5,578 bases of DNA from Chitinophagaceae bacterium. Its GTDB lineage: Bacteria; Bacteroidota; Bacteroidia; Chitinophagales; Chitinophagaceae. The notes under the pieces are model-generated. The model worked only from the letters and a program-made list of their open reading frames with translations. It searched no databases and was not told the DNA's origin. The stretch's first letter is position 1; the number at the start of each line of letters is the position of its first letter. Shown here one piece after another: positions 1 to 5,578 of this stretch. The stretch is from NCBI GenBank assembly GCA_003151295.1, contig PLXD01000411.1, positions 1 through 5,578 of the forward strand. The letters are read 5' to 3'. The position numbers and the translations under genes were made by a program.

Positions 1-3000
1 CTCGCTGAACTGGCGGATCATATTCGTGAATTTGCCCACATTGGCGTCATCCAGCGGCGCATCCACCTCATCCAATATACAGAAGGGAGCGGGCTTGATC
101 AGGTAGATAGAGAACAATAGGGCCGTTGCCGTCAGGGTTTTCTCTCCCCCACTGAGCTGGTTGATGGAAGAAGGTCGCTTGCCTTTCGGCTTGGCTACGA
201 TATCGATACCGGTTTCGGCCAGGTTTTCCGGATTCTCGAGTACCAGGTCGGCGGTATCCTCTTCGGTGAACAGGGCCTTGAACACTCGTTGGAAATTCTC
301 CCGGACCTTGTTGAATGTGTCGAGGAACTGTTGGTTAGCGGTGGCTTCCACTTCCTGGATGGTCTGCATCAGGCTCTCTTTGGCGCCCACCAGGTCGTTT
401 TTCTGTTCCATGATGAACTCATAGCGTTTCTTCATTTCCTGGAATGCTTCGATGGCCGTCGGATTGACCTCGCCGAGGTTTTCCATGCGTTTCTTCATCC
501 GGTCGGACTTCTCCTGTAATTCTTCGACAGGAGCCTCCCCGGTACGGAGTTGATCGATGATATCGTCCAGGTTGATCCTGAACTCCACGCTAAGCCGTTC
601 CTTCATGCCTGCCAGTTGCAGCTTCAGTTCATTCAGCTTGTCTTTGATGGCTGCGAGCAGGTGTTCGAGCTGCTCTTTTTCTTTTACCTTGTGACGCAGC
701 TCGCTTTCTTTTTCGCCGAGTGTGTTACGCAGGTTATAATAAGCCTGGTCGGTCTGGTTGAGGGTCTTTTCATCTTCTTCCTTCCTGCGTAGTAGCTCCA
801 CCAGCGATCTTTCTGCATTATCCAACAATTCCCCACTCTCGGAAATACTCTCATGGGTTTGTTTGAGCTGCGAGGAGTTTGCCTCCAACTGGTTACGGAG
901 ATCATTGAGCTGATTGCTCTTGAATTCCAATTCCTGTTTGAGTGCATTGATACGGCTATGCTGACGGGTGGACTGCAGGTTGAATTCGTTGTAGCCGGCG
1001 GAGACATTGTTATAGGCTGTTTCCGCGTACCGGTAATCTTCTTCTGCAGCCTGCATTTTCTCTTTTAGTCCTGCGACCACCTTCACGAGTTCGTTCCATT
1101 CCTTCCGGGTATCCTCTATGGAGGCGATCGTCTCTTCCAGGTTCAGCTGGACTTCTTCGAGTCGGTCCCTGGAAGAATCCTGGGAGGCATGCAGATTCTC
1201 GATCTTATTCTGCAGGGAGAAGACAAAATTGGTGAGGCGGTTGATCGTGTCCTGCGTTTCCCGGATCGCCCTTTCCTTGAGTTGCTCGCTGTACCCGATC
1301 ACTTCATTGTGCTTGGCCTGGATGGCCGCCTTCAACTGGTTGACAACGGCTTCGCGGACGGCAACTTCTTCCTGCAATTTTTCAAGGTTCTTGGCGCGCC
1401 CTATCTTTTTGCCTTCGAAAAGACCGATACTGCCCCCCGTGAGGAAATACTTTCCTTTAACATACTTGCCATGCCTTTCCAATATGACGGCGCCATTACT
1501 GTTCTCAAGGGCTTCTTCATTTTCAGCGATGAACACATTCCCCAGCAGGTGTTCGGCAAGCCGGCGGTATTGGTTATCGACCTCGATGACATCCAGGGCC
1601 GGAATGGTGCCTTCAGAGGAATGGGCAGCGACAACAGCCTCCCCTTCGAACCGGTCCAGCAGGAAGAAATTAGCCTTGCCCTTTTTATTTTCATCCAGCA
1701 GATGAACGGCCTGTAAGCCTTCCTGCAGGTTGTTCACGACATAGTAATTGAGATAGGGTTCCAGCACATTCTCCACGGCAGTGCGGAATTCCTCTTTCAC
1801 ATAAATGATATCGGAGAGGATCGGCGCAGAGTGGTTCCATGCCGGGTTCTTGTGCAGGAATTTGATGCTTTCCGGGTATCCTTCCATGGAATCGATCAGG
1901 CTCTTCAGCAGCTCATGCTCGTTTTTCTTTGAGTCCAGCTTGCGGCTCTCGTCAGCCAGCTCCTGCCGGAGTTTTTCCAACTGCCCCTGGGTCTGCAGGA
2001 TATTTTCCTTGGTCTTTTCATGATGTTCCTGCAACTGCTGCAAGTCGGTCTTTTTGCCGTCCAGTTCCTGCTCTTTGATCATCCGTTCTTCTTCGAGCTG
2101 TTTGAGCTGGCTGTCCCGGATCATCCTCTCTTCTTCCAGTTGCCGGATAGATCTTTGCAGGTTCTGGATGGAAGTATCGGCCACGGCCACTTTTTTCTCG
2201 GCGTCGAACTGATCTCGCTGAACCTGCGCGTTATCGCGGCGGAGGGCATCTACCGATACCCGTTTCTCATCGAGGACCTTGCGCGTCTCGTCGACAGATA
2301 TCTTGTGCGCCTCCAACTGCTCCTGGATTCCGGATAATTTGTTCTCTTCCTCGCCGACTTGCTGGCGTGTGAATACGATGCTGTCGTCCAGGCCCTTCAA
2401 CTGCCCCTCGCCTTTAAGCAGGAATTCCTGCAGGCTGTTTTCCTTTTCCTTAAGGAAATTAAGACGCTGGGAAGCCAGGTTTTTTTCGTTCTCTTTGGTC
2501 CTCAGATCCCCCAACAGGGCGTTAAACTCATGCTGCATCGACTGGAGGGCCCTTTCCTTCTCGATGAACCCGAGCTTTTGTTGTTCCACATCCGCCTCTT
2601 CCTGGGAGATCACGGCTTCCAGCAACACCCTTTTATTGGTTTCTCTTTCAGTTTGTTCATTGAGCTCGCGGTAGGTGAGGTTAAAGCCTTCCAAAGCGGC
2701 CTTGGCAAGCTCGATGCTCAATTCGCGGTATTCCTTCTTGATCTCGTAATATTTCTCGGCTTTCTTGGCCTGGTTCTCCAGGCTCTTCAGCTGGTTATTG
2801 ATTTCGAAGAGGAGATCTTCGATACGGGCCAGGTCCTGCTCCGTAGCGTCGAGCTTCTGACGGGCCTCTTTTTTCCGGGTCTTGTAGATGGTGATACCCG
2901 CAGCTTGTTCCAGCATACGCCGCCGGCTATTGTCCTTGTCCTTAATAATATCGTCGACCATGCCCAGCTCGATAATAGCATAGCTGTCGGTGCTGATGCC

Positions 3001-3393
3001 GGTATCCATAAAGAGGTTCTGGATATCTTTCAGCCGGCAGGTCACGTCATTAAGCCGGTATTCACTCTCTCCACTCTTGTAGAATTTACGGGTCACCGTA
3101 ACCGTAGTGAATTCCGTTGGAAGCAGGTTGCGCGTATTTTCAAAGGTCAGGCTCACCTCGGCCAGCCCGGAGGCGGAACGGGTCTTGCTCCCGTAAAAGA
3201 CGAGGCTTTCCAGGTTTTCCGAACGCAGATGGCTGATCTTCTGCTCCCCGATCACCCAGCGGATAGAATCTATGATATTGCTCTTCCCGCAACCGTTAGG
3301 GCCGATAATCCCCGTGATCCCCTCATCGAAACTGATAAGGGTCTTATCTGCAAAACTCTTAAACCCCTTTATTTCTAAGCTCTTTAATCGCAC
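1..3393 (-). CDS. smc: Chromosome segregation protein SMC (C-terminus cut by window edge)
   Basis: Smc is the ATPase core of bacterial condensin; as a dimer, with ScpA and ScpB, it organises and segregates the chromosome. The frame runs for 1131 codons without a stop. Visible parts in order: N-terminal head with start MRLKSLEIKGFKSF, Walker A GPNGCGKS (residues 31-38) and a likely R-loop arginine (R57); coiled coil about 170-495; hinge about 505-665, with the hinge-like KKGKANFFLLDRF and then TGGSIGLFEGKK; second coil about 670-970; C-terminal head with NLGEVNPTAIEAF, ABC signature LSGGEKT (1080-1086), Walker B FCILDE (1104-1109) and D-loop PLDD. About 40-50 C-terminal residues are probably missing, judged from the usual family length near 1170-1190. 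The start is GTG at 3393: an in-frame TGA lies 18 bases upstream with no ATG between, and the protein begins as the family does. No clear Shine-Dalgarno is seen, as is common in Bacteroidota. The Q-loop position is unusual (ELG at 142-144). Identity is very secure. Confidence 0.98.
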   Translation of the reverse strand, partial: MRLKSLEIKGFKSFADKTLISFDEGITGIIGPNGCGKSNIIDSIRWVIGEQKISHLRSENLESLVFYGSKTRSASGLAEVSLTFENTRNLLPTEFTTVTVTRKFYKSGESEYRLNDVTCRLKDIQNLFMDTGISTDSYAIIELGMVDDIIKDKDNSRRRMLEQAAGITIYKTRKKEARQKLDATEQDLARIEDLLFEINNQLKSLENQAKKAEKYYEIKKEYRELSIELAKAALEGFNLTYRELNEQTERETNKRVLLEAVISQEEADVEQQKLGFIEKERALQSMQHEFNALLGDLRTKENEKNLASQRLNFLKEKENSLQEFLLKGEGQLKGLDDSIVFTRQQVGEEENKLSGIQEQLEAHKISVDETRKVLDEKRVSVDALRRDNAQVQRDQFDAEKKVAVADTSIQNLQRSIRQLEEERMIRDSQLKQLEEERMIKEQELDGKKTDLQQLQEHHEKTKENILQTQGQLEKLRQELADESRKLDSKKNEHELLKSLIDSMEGYPESIKFLHKNPAWNHSAPILSDIIYVKEEFRTAVENVLEPYLNYYVVNNLQEGLQAVHLLDENKKGKANFFLLDRFEGEAVVAAHSSEGTIPALDVIEVDNQYRRLAEHLLGNVFIAENEEALENSNGAVILERHGKYVKGKYFLTGGSIGLFEGKKIGRAKNLEKLQEEVAVREAVVNQLKAAIQAKHNEVIGYSEQLKERAIRETQDTINRLTNFVFSLQNKIENLHASQDSSRDRLEEVQLNLEETIASIEDTRKEWNELVKVVAGLKEKMQAAEEDYRYAETAYNNVSAGYNEFNLQSTRQHSRINALKQELEFKSNQLNDLRNQLEANSSQLKQTHESISESGELLDNAERSLVELLRRKEEDEKTLNQTDQAYYNLRNTLGEKESELRHKVKEKEQLEHLLAAIKDKLNELKLQLAGMKERLSVEFRINLDDIIDQLRTGEAPVEELQEKSDRMKKRMENLGEVNPTAIEAFQEMKKRYEFIMEQKNDLVGAKESLMQTIQEVEATANQQFLDTFNKVRENFQRVFKALFTEEDTADLVLENPENLAETGIDIVAKPKGKRPSSINQLSGGEKTLTATALLFSIYLIKPAPFCILDEVDAPLDDANVGKFTNMIRQFSE
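2077..2142 (-). repeat. Two-copy heptad duplication inside the Smc coiled coil
   Basis: The octapeptide QLEEERMI occurs twice in the N-terminal arm of Smc, at residues 418-425 and 432-439. The offset is 14 residues, which is two heptads. At DNA level the copies lie at 2119-2142 and 2077-2100, match at 20 of 24 bases and have a 42-base period. The phase-preserving spacing would keep the coiled coil intact. It may be a small tandem duplication, or chance similarity in a Glu/Leu-rich coil. Confidence 0.6.
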
Positions 3394-3416
3394 AGTCAGA
3401 ATGTTTAGTCAAACGG

Positions 3417-3424
3417 CAAACCTA
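3417..3424 (-). promoter_or_regulatory. Putative smc promoter, Bacteroidota -7 element
   Basis: On the minus strand this reads TAGGTTTG, an exact match to the TAnnTTTG -7 consensus used by the Bacteroidota primary sigma factor. It ends 23 bases before the smc GTG, so a start site about 7 bases downstream would give a leader of roughly 15-20 bases. I see no good TTG or TTTG -33 box at the usual spacing; the upstream DNA there is AT-rich instead. The call therefore rests on one element plus position. Confidence 0.45.
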
Positions 3425-3565
3425 CACTAATAATGTTTAATAATATTGGAAAATGAAGGGGGGTGGGAGAAGCTGTTGAAAAGTAGTTAATAATTCGCTC
3501 AAAAGCCCGCAGATACTGGATTCTAGTGCCGGACAAGGCCTTCCCGAAGTCCCTGGCGGAGCCCC

Positions 3566-3596
3566 CTTCCAAAAAACCTGCCGCTCTTCCAAAAAA
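3566..3596 (+). repeat. 11-base direct repeat with 20-base period
   Basis: The sequence CTTCCAAAAAA occurs exactly at 3566-3576 and again at 3586-3596. The 20-base period puts the two copies on nearly the same face of the helix. The second copy ends 8 bases before the proposed -33 box of the usp promoter. This could be a pair of activator sites or phased A-tracts that bend DNA, but it could also be chance. No function can be assigned from sequence. Confidence 0.5.
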
Positions 3597-3603
3597 GACG
3601 ACC

Positions 3604-3636
3604 TTTGCCGGAGATTTTCAGCCAAAAATAATTTTG
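3604..3636 (+). promoter_or_regulatory. Putative usp promoter (Bacteroidota -33/-7 type)
   Basis: TTTG at 3604-3607 is followed after 21 bases by TAATTTTG at 3629-3636. Both agree with the Bacteroidota consensus TTTG / TAnnTTTG and the spacing is within the known range. The predicted start near 3643 leaves a leader of about 60 bases before the ATG at 3706. The leader is A-rich (for example the run of A at 3670-3677) and has no evident Shine-Dalgarno, which is typical of this phylum. Confidence 0.6.
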
Positions 3637-3705
3637 CGATTGGCAGATAGGTGGAATTCTTCTATATTTAAAAAAAATCAAGATTCAATACCCAAACAAT
3701 CATCT

Positions 3706-4545
3706 ATGAATAATTTTATCGTTCCCATTGATTTTTCCGAGACTTCCAAGAATGCCGCCCGGTTTGCCGCCCACCTGGCTAACCGTGTGTCGGACGCACA
3801 TCTTATTCTATATAATGTGTTCGATACGGTCGAAGGCGGCTCTGATGGAAGCCCCCTGGGGACCACCGAAGACGGCGAGGACGCTGCAAGAAAGACCATT
3901 ATGGAACTGGCCCTCCAAAGCGTGCAAACGGAACTATCTACCATCACAACCGCCCGGATCTCCTGCGTGGCCGAAGAAAACAAGCATTTTGTGGATACGC
4001 TGGAAGACTATGTCAAAAAGAATGAGATCCAGTTGATCATTATGGGCATCACGGGATCTACGCTCCTGGGACAGATCTTTATGGGAAGTAATACCCTGAA
4101 TATCGTAAACAGGAGACTGGTGCCGGTCATCATCGTGCCGCCGGATGCACATTCCAAATCCGCCGACAATGTCATGCTGCTTACGGATCTTCAGGATGTA
4201 GAAACCACGGTTCCTATAGAATCCGTCAAGAAAGTGCTGCAGGTCTTTAACCCCACCCTGCATGTGGTAAATGTAGATAGCGAGCATTATGTGGACCTGA
4301 CGGAAGAATATAAGGCGGAGCGGTTAAAGCTGGAAAATATGCTGGCAGGATTCAAGCCTGAGTTCTATTTTATCCGTATGTTCGACTTCATGGAAGCCAT
4401 TAACCAGTTCGTAGACGACAAGAAGATCGATATGATCATTACTATCCCTAAAAAACATTCTTTCCTCACTAATCTTTTCAAGAGCACGCATACATCCAAG
4501 CTGGCTTATCACAGCCATGTGCCGATCGTTGCGATCAATGTATAA
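3706..4545 (+). CDS. Universal stress protein, UspA family, two tandem Usp domains
   Basis: This is a 279-residue cytoplasmic protein with two Usp domains in tandem, a common arrangement in Bacteroidota. Family members bind ATP or AMP and support survival under starvation or other stress; the specific role here is unknown. Domain 1 (about 1-146) starts FIVPIDFSETSKNA with the expected nucleotide-binding Asp (D9), and carries a full G-x2-G-x9-G-S motif: G114, G117, then G127-S128-N129, followed by VPVIIVPP. Domain 2 (about 155-279) starts NVMLLTDLQD and ends HVPIVAINV, but in the matching place has IPKKHSFLTNLFKSTHTSK without the glycines, so it probably does not bind nucleotide in the usual way. 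The ATG at 3706 is chosen because the Usp fold begins at once with a hydrophobic strand. The gene appears monocistronic: its own promoter lies upstream and a hairpin terminator starts 20 bases after the stop. Confidence 0.93.
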   Translation: MNNFIVPIDFSETSKNAARFAAHLANRVSDAHLILYNVFDTVEGGSDGSPLGTTEDGEDAARKTIMELALQSVQTELSTITTARISCVAEENKHFVDTLEDYVKKNEIQLIIMGITGSTLLGQIFMGSNTLNIVNRRLVPVIIVPPDAHSKSADNVMLLTDLQDVETTVPIESVKKVLQVFNPTLHVVNVDSEHYVDLTEEYKAERLKLENMLAGFKPEFYFIRMFDFMEAINQFVDDKKIDMIITIPKKHSFLTNLFKSTHTSKLAYHSHVPIVAINV

Positions 4546-4565
4546 AGACTGCTTAAAATAAAATC

Positions 4566-4593
4566 AAAAACCGCCCTGAGTTGGCGGTTTTTT
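4566..4593. terminator. Bidirectional intrinsic terminator between convergent genes
   Basis: The stem CCGCC (4571-4575) pairs with GGCGG (4583-4587) around a 7-base loop, and is extended by A-runs pairing with T-runs (4566-4570 with 4588-4592). Reading plus, the stem is followed by six T, 20 bases after the usp stop. Reading minus, it is followed by five T and then more T-rich sequence, so it could also stop transcripts coming from the deiminase gene about 210 bases away. Confidence 0.85.
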
Positions 4594-4806
4594 CAATATC
4601 GCCCTGCTTATTTTTTCCGAACAGGCAACTCGTAGGATCGGTTGAACGTACTCTAGTCAGAGGCGATAGGGCCTCAGCAAAACAGCTTTGTTCCGGTCAC
4701 AGTCGCCATTCCTCTGCACAAATAATGCATTTTTGAAAAACCGGCAGTAAAGACTTTTCCGTCCGTTACTTTAATCCGTACCCCTATTGTTTAGCGCTAA
4801 TAGCTG
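4594..4806. other. Convergent intergenic spacer with no recognised gene
   Basis: This stretch lies downstream of both usp and the deiminase gene. I find no ORF with family resemblance, no tRNA and no clear second terminator. Small details are CTCT-AGTC-AGAG at 4651-4662, which could form a 4-bp hairpin, and the perfect 10-base palindrome TTAGCGCTAA at 4791-4800, immediately downstream of the deiminase stop on the minus strand. Neither is followed by a T-run strong enough to call a terminator. Confidence 0.55.
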
Positions 4807-5578
4807 CTACAATGGTTCTTGCTGGCTGAGGCAATGGAAACTGCCCAGCCCCCAAATAATCTCCGTAGAGTCGATACCGATCACTTTGCGGTCCGGAAAA
4901 CAGCCCGCGATGATCTGCAAAGCCTTTTCATCCTTTACGCAACGGAAGGTAGGCACGATCACCGTTCCATTGGCGATATAGAAATTGGCGTAGGAGGCCG
5001 GCAGTCGCTGATCCTCGTAGATAACCTCATCGGGCATCGGCAATTCTACGACCGTAAGTTGTTTGCCATTTAATAAACGCATTTTTGAAAGGTCTCTCAG
5101 GTTGTCCTGCAGCAGTGAGTAGTTCTCATCCTGCCGGTTCTCCTCCACAACGGCCAGGACGGTATCTTCATTGACAAACCGAACGGTATCATCGATATGT
5201 CCGTCCGTATCATCTCCGATAATCCCTTCTTTCACCCATAAAACCTGCTCCACTCCATAATAGTTCATCAGGGAAGTTTCGATCTGTCTGCGATCAAGGG
5301 AGGGATTGCGGTTCTTATTGAGCAGACAGCAGGTGGAGGTGATCAGTGTTCCCTTCCCATTAAAATCCACCGAGCCGCCTTCCATGATGATACCCGGATA
5401 GTATACCGGGATATCCAAGGCCTTGCCAATCAGCGTGGGGATGACATCATCCAGGTCGAAGGGCGGGTATTTGTTTCCCCATGCATTATAGTTCCAGTCT
5501 ACAATTATTTTCCGCTGCTGAGCCGACGGGTTAATCAGAAAAGCCGGCCCATGGTCCCGGCACCAGGCATCGTTCGTA
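4807..5578 (-). CDS. aguA: Agmatine deiminase family protein (N-terminus cut by window edge)
   Basis: The enzyme hydrolyses agmatine to N-carbamoylputrescine and ammonia, a step in making putrescine from arginine. The frame is open to the window edge; 256 residues are visible, so about 90-110 N-terminal residues are missing if it has the usual 340-370. Fragment numbering: TNDAWCRDHGPAF (1-13), the family's substrate-binding block; VDWNYNAWGNKYPPFDLDD (28-46); MEGGSVDFNGKG (65-76); LLNKNRNPSL (85-94); DGHIDD (125-130) with catalytic His127 and Asp129; and GLGSFHCLSQQEPL (243-256) with nucleophile Cys249 near the C-terminus. All of these active-site residues are intact. The TTG at codon 5416-5418 is an internal leucine, not a start, because conserved family sequence continues upstream of it. 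The family also includes bacterial peptidyl-arginine deiminases, so substrate is inferred from motif similarity. No aguB neighbour is visible. Confidence 0.95.
   Translation of the reverse strand, partial: TNDAWCRDHGPAFLINPSAQQRKIIVDWNYNAWGNKYPPFDLDDVIPTLIGKALDIPVYYPGIIMEGGSVDFNGKGTLITSTCCLLNKNRNPSLDRRQIETSLMNYYGVEQVLWVKEGIIGDDTDGHIDDTVRFVNEDTVLAVVEENRQDENYSLLQDNLRDLSKMRLLNGKQLTVVELPMPDEVIYEDQRLPASYANFYIANGTVIVPTFRCVKDEKALQIIAGCFPDRKVIGIDSTEIIWGLGSFHCLSQQEPL

Larger units (their letters stand above)
3394..3705. other. Divergent intergenic region between smc and usp
   Basis: This 312-base gap holds the start signals of both divergent genes and no gene that I can support. The smc side is AT-rich, with repeated TAAT and TTTAATAAT blocks at about 3427-3448, then a G-rich tract at 3458-3467. 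The middle part, about 3470-3600, has balanced composition and shows only an 11-base direct repeat and the 8-base palindrome AAGGCCTT at 3535-3542. The usp side becomes AT-rich again from about 3620. The frame of usp stays open upstream to a GTG at 3526, but the extra 60 residues are Pro/Lys-rich and unlike any Usp N-terminus, so I treat this part as non-coding. Confidence 0.7.

Noticed and set aside
1118..1716. Overlapping plus-strand open frames of 195 and 175 codons
   Set aside because: Both lie fully antisense to the Smc hinge and coil region, overlap each other, and have compositions (Ser/Arg-rich or Phe/Leu-rich) typical of antisense shadows.
2359..3378. 339-codon plus-strand open frame opposite the start of smc
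   Set aside because: It is aligned codon for codon with smc on the opposite strand, so it stays open because smc here avoids the Leu and Ser codons TTA, CTA and TCA. The translation resembles no family, and the minus strand is unambiguously Smc with head motifs in place.
3437..3625. 62-codon minus-strand ORF in the smc-usp gap
   Set aside because: It has no recognisable domain, overlaps the promoter region and contains the simple repeats; nothing supports it as a gene.
3526..3705. N-terminal extension of the Usp protein from a GTG at 3526
   Set aside because: The extension is Pro/Lys-rich with no signal peptide or domain, covers the proposed promoter, and Usp proteins normally start right at the first beta strand, as they do from the ATG at 3706.
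4597..4668. Possible long-range stem TATCGCC (4597-4603) with GGCGATA (4662-4668) as a small RNA
   Set aside because: Only seven pairs over a loop of nearly 60 bases, with no promoter or own terminator in the spacer; chance is the simpler explanation.
4807..5418. Deiminase gene starting at the TTG codon 5416-5418
   Set aside because: Conserved agmatine deiminase sequence, including the TNDAWCRDHGP block, continues upstream in the same frame to the window edge, so the gene is longer and truncated by the window.

Overview
The window reads as ordinary chromosomal DNA from a member of the phylum Bacteroidota, most likely the Chitinophagaceae or a close relative. Three things point there: the style of the SMC and agmatine deiminase protein sequences, the lack of strong Shine-Dalgarno sequences, and exact matches to the Bacteroidota promoter element TAnnTTTG upstream of the smc start and the usp start. 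The family-level placement is inference from remembered sequence style; no search was run.

Layout. Positions 1-3393 (minus strand) hold one uninterrupted reading frame of 1131 codons. It is the chromosome-segregation ATPase Smc, cut by the left window edge shortly after Walker B. A gap of 312 bases (3394-3705) separates it from a divergent plus-strand gene at 3706-4545, a two-domain universal stress protein (UspA family) of 279 residues. A compact hairpin with T-runs on both sides (4566-4593) follows this gene and can act as a bidirectional terminator. After about 210 bases with no recognised gene, the minus strand carries the C-terminal 256 residues of an agmatine deiminase-family enzyme (4807-5578), whose N-terminus lies beyond the right edge.

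The three genes are in separate transcription units: smc and usp diverge, while usp and the deiminase converge. Nothing in the sequence ties them into one pathway: Smc compacts and segregates DNA, the Usp protein probably binds nucleotide during stress, and the deiminase converts agmatine to N-carbamoylputrescine. I see no mobile element, CRISPR array, tRNA, rRNA or defence cassette, and no sign of a previously undescribed system. The points worth a second look are modest: a substituted Q-loop in Smc, a degenerate second nucleotide site in the Usp protein, a short heptad duplication in the Smc coiled coil, and a phased direct repeat beside the usp promoter.
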